From Candidatus Sulfopaludibacter sp. SbA3 (lineage in GTDB: Bacteria; Acidobacteriota; Terriglobia; Bryobacterales; Bryobacteraceae), in contig CAMDKT010000185.1 in assembly GCA_945900935.1 (NCBI GenBank), forward strand, positions 1-9,521: a stretch of 9,521 nt of DNA, written 5' to 3'. This document shows positions 6,752 through 9,521 of the stretch, one piece after another. The position numbers and the translations under genes were made by a program. How positions within the stretch are numbered: the first letter of the stretch is position 1; every line of letters starts with the position of its first letter. The notes under the pieces were generated by a model that was given only the letters and a program-made list of their open reading frames with translations, had not been told where the DNA came from and made no database searches.

Positions 6752-7296
6752 GCGCGCGCCTTTCTGCGTAAGTGCACCATGCTGGCGAAGGCCAGCAGGT
6801 AGAGGAGACTAAATGGAAAAAGAACAATGCGGCCGATGGTTAGCACCGCGCCCGCCCCGGCCAAGCCCAGGCGGAATAGTGCAAAGTGTGTGAGAACGCC
6901 CAGATGCCCGCGGTCCATCCAGAAATAATCGCCGTTCTCGTTCAGCAGGAATACCTTGCCGGGCAGCCGCAGCGCCAGCATCCACTTCCACTTGGTCATG
7001 ATCGGCTCGGCCGAACAGATCATGCCGGTGATGCTGAACCGCCGCGTCTTCAACTCGCTCACAAGCTGCTCGCGGCCCGCGTGGCCGTTGTAGTTGGTGA
7101 TGCGAAACACTTCGCCCTGCTCCGCGCGAAACGCCTTCGGCGTCCCCGCGTAACAGGTGATCAGATCCAGATTCATCGACGGGCCATAGATCTCATAAAG
7201 CCCTGGCAACAGGTCTTCCAGGAGCTGGCGCGAGCCGCTCTCGATGATGGCCACCCGGTCAAACGGCGGAACTTGTTTGGAAAAGAGGAAACGCAT
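6748..7296 (-). CDS. Uncharacterised protein with hydrophobic C-terminus, first gene of the acc operon
   Basis: I do not recognise a named family. The 182-residue product from ATG 7296 starts with a Rossmann-like alternation: FDRVAIIESGSRQLLEDLLPGLYEIY (12-37), MNLDLITCYAGTP (41-53), then RFSITGMICSAEP (86-98) and KVFLLNENGDYFWMDRG (114-130). This recalls the nucleotide-sugar or ADP-heptose transferase fold, but no catalytic motif is clear. Residues about 142-175 are strongly hydrophobic (LAGAGAVLTIGRIVLFPF, SLLYLLAFASM) and are followed by HLRRKAR, so one or two membrane segments with a cytoplasmic tail are likely. The frame is open upstream to 7758, but that extension is antisense to the selenoprotein gene. 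ATG 7296 is the first start downstream of the putative promoter. Its stop overlaps the oxidoreductase start by ATGA. Function is unknown; a membrane-attached enzyme is an inference. Confidence 0.75.
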   Translation of the reverse strand: MRFLFSKQVPPFDRVAIIESGSRQLLEDLLPGLYEIYGPSMNLDLITCYAGTPKAFRAEQGEVFRITNYNGHAGREQLVSELKTRRFSITGMICSAEPIMTKWKWMLALRLPGKVFLLNENGDYFWMDRGHLGVLTHFALFRLGLAGAGAVLTIGRIVLFPFSLLYLLAFASMVHLRRKARA

Positions 7297-7313
7297 TGCG
7301 CGAGCGGCTACGC

Positions 7314-7325
7314 TTACTATAGTAA
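7314..7325. promoter_or_regulatory. Palindromic candidate bidirectional promoter/operator
   Basis: TTACTATAGTAA is a perfect 12-bp palindrome in the 33-base gap between divergent start codons. Each strand carries TATAGT (plus 7318-7323; minus 7321-7316), five of six matches to the -10 consensus. On the plus strand TTGCGC at 7296-7301 could serve as a weak -35 with a 16-base spacer. Transcription from the plus hexamer would begin at about 7330, i.e. at the ATG, giving a leaderless mRNA, which agrees with the missing Shine-Dalgarno. The minus transcript would have a leader of about 13-16 bases. The dyad could equally be a repressor operator. Confidence 0.5.
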
Positions 7326-7329
7326 AGCT

Positions 7330-7968
7330 ATGAGGCCTTTTTTCGCCGCCCTTATCTTCGGCGCTATCATTCTGCCCGGACAAGAGTCGGCCCGTCCTCT
7401 CTCCGCCAGAGCCAAAGCTGTCATGAAAGAAATGGGCCACGGGGAAGGGAAGTTGAAGCCCGGTGACTTTGCGCCCGATTTCGAACTCCGCCGCGTCAGA
7501 TCCAAAAAGAAAGTCCGCCTCTCTGCGTTTCGCGGCAAGAAACCCGTCGCGCTCATCTTCGGGAGCTACACTTGACCGCCCTTCCGGTCCCAGGTTGGGG
7601 CACTCAACGCCATGGCGAAGAAGTACCAAAAAGACATCGAATTCTTGCTGGTTTACGTGCGCGAGGCGCATCCCACCGATGGCTTGCAAGCTCCACGGAA
7701 TGAAAAGGAGGGCATTTTGCTCGAATCCGCCAAGACCTATGAGCAGAAGGACAGTCACGCCACTTCCTGCGCCCGCCCGCTCGGCATTGCATTCACCACC
7801 GTGGTCGATGGCATGGACAACGCCGTCGAACAGGCCTATTCCGCTTGGCCGGATCGCTATTACGCGATCGCGAAAGACGGCCGGATTGCCGCCAAAGGCA
7901 AGCCCGGTCCCGCTGGTTTCAAGGCGCCCGAAATCGAATCGGCCATCGTGAAACTGTTAGGACGGTAA
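7330..7968 (+). CDS. Deiodinase-like thioredoxin-fold selenoprotein (in-frame TGA = Sec82)
   Basis: Reading from ATG 7330 through TGA 7573-7575 to TAA 7966-7968 gives 212 residues. Residues 1-20 are a probable Sec signal (MRPFFAALIFGAIILPG), so the protein should act outside the cytoplasm. GDFAPDFELRRV (45-56) is the usual redoxin entry strand; ALIFGSYT-U-PPFRSQ (74-88) matches the Sec-containing active site of iodothyronine deiodinases (vertebrate type 2 has FGSATUPPF). After the TGA the same frame continues with FLLVYVREAHPTDG (105-118), equivalent to the deiodinase EAHPSDGW region, and a normal thioredoxin-fold end (YYAIAKDGRI). Conservation on both sides, codon use and signal peptide argue for recoding rather than a nonsense mutation. 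Bacterial members probably act as thiol/selenol redox enzymes; the substrate is unknown and thyroid hormone is not implied. If UGA is not decoded, only an 81-residue fragment without the active site results. The sigma factor gene follows after 7 bases. Confidence 0.88.
7573..7610 (+). promoter_or_regulatory. Candidate bacterial SECIS element downstream of the Sec UGA
   Basis: Bacterial SECIS hairpins lie in the coding region just after the UGA, with a short apical loop that has a G in its first two positions. Here GTCCC (7587-7591) pairs with GGGGC (7597-7601, one G-T pair) around the loop AGGTT, which starts 16 bases after the UGA. An alternative is GTTG (7594-7597) with CAAC (7605-7608) around a 7-base loop beginning with G, starting 22 bases after. 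Both satisfy the loose rule; the first is more stable by eye. No folding program was run. Confidence 0.5.
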
Positions 7969-7975
7969 CGGAAAG

Positions 7976-8485
7976 GTGACCCGCGCGATCATCCTCACTC
8001 AATTGCGTGAAAGGATTGTCTCATTCGCGGCATCTCGTATGATGAGGGGCGCCGGTGGCGCCGCAACCGCGGAAGATGTCGCGCAGGACACGCTGCTGGT
8101 GATCGAAGTAAAGTATTCACAAGTGGAGGCGCTGGAGGAATTGGTGCCGCTCGCTATGCAAATCGCCCGCTACAAGATCATGGCGCTGCACACGAAGTCG
8201 TTGCGGCGGGGCGAAGGCGCGTCGGTGCCTGTCGACGAACTTCCTATCGCCGACCCGGCAGAAGACGCCCAAATGATGCTCGAACGGCGGGAACGTTTGG
8301 ATCAATTGGAAACAGCGCTAAACTCCCTCGGTGATCGCTGCCGCGATCTCTTCCGCTTGAAACTCCAGGGTCTGAAATTTCCCGAGATTCAACTTGCGAT
8401 GGGCGCTGAATCCATCAACACCGTCTACACCTGGGACTCGCGCTGCCGCAAGCAACTGCTCGAACGTATGAAAGGAGTCCGGTAA
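7976..8485 (+). CDS. ECF-like sigma-70 family RNA polymerase sigma factor
   Basis: The 169-residue protein contains only regions 2 and 4, as in ECF sigma factors. Region 2 spans about 10-80, with AEDVAQDTLLVIEVKY (32-47) in the 2.2 core-binding position and ARYKIMALHTKSLRR (64-78) in the 2.4 position. A short acidic linker (VDELPIADPAEDAQM) leads to region 4, about 103-166: RLDQLETALNSLGDRCRDLFRL, then the helix-turn-helix KFPEIQLAMGAESINTVYTWDSRCRKQL. The start is a GTG at 7976; GGAAAG directly abuts it, too close for a good ribosome site, so translation may depend on coupling to the selenoprotein gene ending 7 bases earlier. If the UGA were not read through, ribosomes would terminate about 400 bases upstream, which could reduce sigma translation. 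The next gene overlaps its stop and likely encodes its regulator. The regulon is unknown. Confidence 0.85.
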   Translation: MTRAIILTQLRERIVSFAASRMMRGAGGAATAEDVAQDTLLVIEVKYSQVEALEELVPLAMQIARYKIMALHTKSLRRGEGASVPVDELPIADPAEDAQMMLERRERLDQLETALNSLGDRCRDLFRLKLQGLKFPEIQLAMGAESINTVYTWDSRCRKQLLERMKGVR

Positions 8486-9521
8486 TGGAACGCGAACAGT
8501 TGAACCGGCTCCTCGCCGAGTACGCGACCGGCGGCCTGTCCGAAGCCGACAAGAAAAAACTCTTCGCCGCCGCCCTCGCCGATCAGGATCTCTTCGATCA
8601 ATTGGTGGAAGAGGACTCGCTGCGCGAAGCCATCGAATTGCCCGGCGCGCGCAACCGCCTCATTGATTCACTACAGGACGAAGTGACCGAATCGCAACTC
8701 GCAGCCGCAGCCGCTGTTCTGCGAATGCAGCAGCCACACTCCCACAAGCCCGTCTGGTTCGCCTGGGCCGCCGGCATCGGAGTCGTCTTCGTCTCCGGTG
8801 CCATCACCTTTATGATGTTCGAGGGGACGTCATTGAAAGATCTGGCCGGGGTTAAGCCGCAAGATACGAAGACCTTCGTAGCACCACCCGCGCGCGTCGA
8901 AAAGCCGCCCAAAGTATCGGTGGAAGAGCCGCCCAAAATCCTAGCGGAATCGCGCGGACCGGCGCTGCTGGCCCAGCCCGTAATCATCCCGCTTCCAAGC
9001 GCGCCGCCGCCGGAAGCCGTCCCCGCCAAAGACGCCAAGACCGATGAAATCGTATTCTCCGCTCGCGCCAGGCGCGATGGTGCCGACTTCGCATTCCGCG
9101 CCAACCAGCAAACGGCGATGCCTCTAGTAGCGCCCTCTCAGCAACAACCGCCGCCACCCGCCGCCCCTCCCCGGCGGCAGGCCGTCGCAGATTCCGTTGC
9201 CGTTGGCGGCGCCGCGTCAGGCTCCCCCGCCGCCGGCGCCGCCGCGCCCGCCTCCCCCGGCGTCGCCGGGTATGTGGCAATCGACTCCGCTGATAAGAGT
9301 TCCGCGGCGAAGGAGGAAGCGGCAAGGGAAGCCAAGACTAAACTCGCCATCGCCCCTATCAGCCTTTGGCGTCGCGCGGGTGACGGTGTCTGGATCCGCG
9401 TTCCCGCCGGGGACGCCATCGGAAGAAACGACTCCGTCGCTCTCCGGTATACTCCCGTCACAAACGCCACGGTCGCGCTGCTCGATCCCGCTGGCCGCCG
9501 CGTCGCCGGCAAGCCCGGCCG
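8485..9521 (+). CDS. Single-pass membrane protein, probable anti-sigma/signalling partner (partial, 3' end missing)
   Basis: The frame is open from ATG 8485 to the right edge, 345 complete codons. AAAGGAG at 8471-8477 sits seven bases before the ATG, and TAATG overlaps the sigma stop. Residues 1-90 are helical and charged, starting EREQLNRLLAEYATGGLSE and including LFAAALADQDLFDQLVEEDS, resembling N-terminal regions of FecR- or anti-sigma-type proteins; no zinc HCC motif is seen. One membrane segment lies at about 91-112 (WFAWAAGIGVVFVSGAIT). A long Pro/Ala/Lys-rich region (about 125-290) with APPPEAV, QQQPPPPAAPP and Gly/Ala/Ser repeats follows, then a beta-rich C-terminal domain from about 290 (SLWRRAGDGVWIRVP, VALRYTPVTNATVALLDPAGR), similar in style to DUF4384-type domains. 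Topology would be N-in/C-out. Position makes it the likely regulator of the sigma factor; this is inference, and the C-terminal end is not visible. Confidence 0.8.
   Translation, partial: MEREQLNRLLAEYATGGLSEADKKKLFAAALADQDLFDQLVEEDSLREAIELPGARNRLIDSLQDEVTESQLAAAAAVLRMQQPHSHKPVWFAWAAGIGVVFVSGAITFMMFEGTSLKDLAGVKPQDTKTFVAPPARVEKPPKVSVEEPPKILAESRGPALLAQPVIIPLPSAPPPEAVPAKDAKTDEIVFSARARRDGADFAFRANQQTAMPLVAPSQQQPPPPAAPPRRQAVADSVAVGGAASGSPAAGAAAPASPGVAGYVAIDSADKSSAAKEEAAREAKTKLAIAPISLWRRAGDGVWIRVPAGDAIGRNDSVALRYTPVTNATVALLDPAGRRVAGKPG

Noticed and set aside
6886..7329. Plus-strand reading frame upstream of ATG 7330 in the same frame as the selenoprotein
   Set aside because: This part is antisense to the unknown membrane protein and has a shadow-like composition. 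The signal peptide begins at Met 7330.
7297..7758. N-terminal extension of the unknown minus-strand gene to 7758
   Set aside because: It is antisense to the selenoprotein coding region and its translation does not resemble the folded core that starts at ATG 7296. It would also cover the palindromic promoter region.
7612..7968. A separate 118-residue gene starting at ATG 7612
   Set aside because: It is the C-terminal part of the selenoprotein: same frame as the upstream part, no ribosome site, and it would start within a thioredoxin-fold helix without the active site.
8598..9512. Minus-strand open frames at 8598-9104 and 9138-9512
   Set aside because: They are opposite the membrane protein gene, whose frame is open throughout with an excellent ribosome site. 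They are low-complexity Ala/Arg/Ser shadows.
1..9521. CRISPR array, tRNA, rRNA, insertion sequence or phage genes
   Set aside because: No repeat-spacer pattern, cloverleaf, transposase motif or terminal inverted repeats were seen on either strand by eye.

Overview
The window holds the ends or bodies of three gene groups from a GC-rich bacterium. Gene content points to Acidobacteriota, probably the Solibacter/Bryobacterales side. The clues are a deiodinase-like selenoprotein, an ECF-type sigma factor paired with a membrane protein carrying a Pro/Ala-rich tail, an acc operon preceded by an M24 peptidase, and a secreted beta-helix protein. The taxonomic call is inference from content and style; there is no rRNA or marker gene here.

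Layout. (1) Positions 1-946, minus strand: the N-terminal 315 residues of a secreted FN3 plus parallel beta-helix protein, cut off by the left edge. (2) Positions 1022-1397, plus strand: a hicAB toxin-antitoxin locus in which hicA has lost its centre and its reading frame while hicB is intact. (3) Positions 1420-7296, minus strand: a tightly packed six-gene operon. Its transcription order is: unknown protein with a hydrophobic C-terminus, zinc-independent quinone oxidoreductase, M24 Xaa-Pro peptidase, accB, accC, and a MatB-like acyl-CoA synthetase. Junctions are ATGA-type overlaps or gaps of 1-9 bases. AccB and AccC are the biotin carrier and biotin carboxylase of acetyl-CoA carboxylase, which makes malonyl-CoA. 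The terminal synthetase resembles malonyl-CoA synthetase, so two routes to malonyl-CoA may be co-transcribed. accA and accD are not in the window.

(4) Positions 7330-9521, plus strand, divergent from (3): a three-gene unit. The first gene, 7330-7968, reads through an in-frame TGA at 7573-7575. The TGA falls exactly in the FGSxT-Sec-PPF active-site motif of iodothyronine deiodinases, and the frame continues with further family motifs, so I read it as a selenoprotein of 212 residues with Sec82 and an export signal. It is followed 7 bases later by an ECF-like sigma factor. An overlapping gene comes next for a single-pass membrane protein, probably the anti-sigma or signalling partner, which runs off the right edge.

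Only 33 bases separate the start codons of (3) and (4). They contain a perfect 12-bp palindrome with a TATAGT -10-like hexamer on each strand, a candidate bidirectional promoter. The most notable item is the selenoprotein, which conventional gene calling would split into two fragments at the TGA. Its linkage to a sigma/anti-sigma pair suggests, without proving, a redox-related envelope function.
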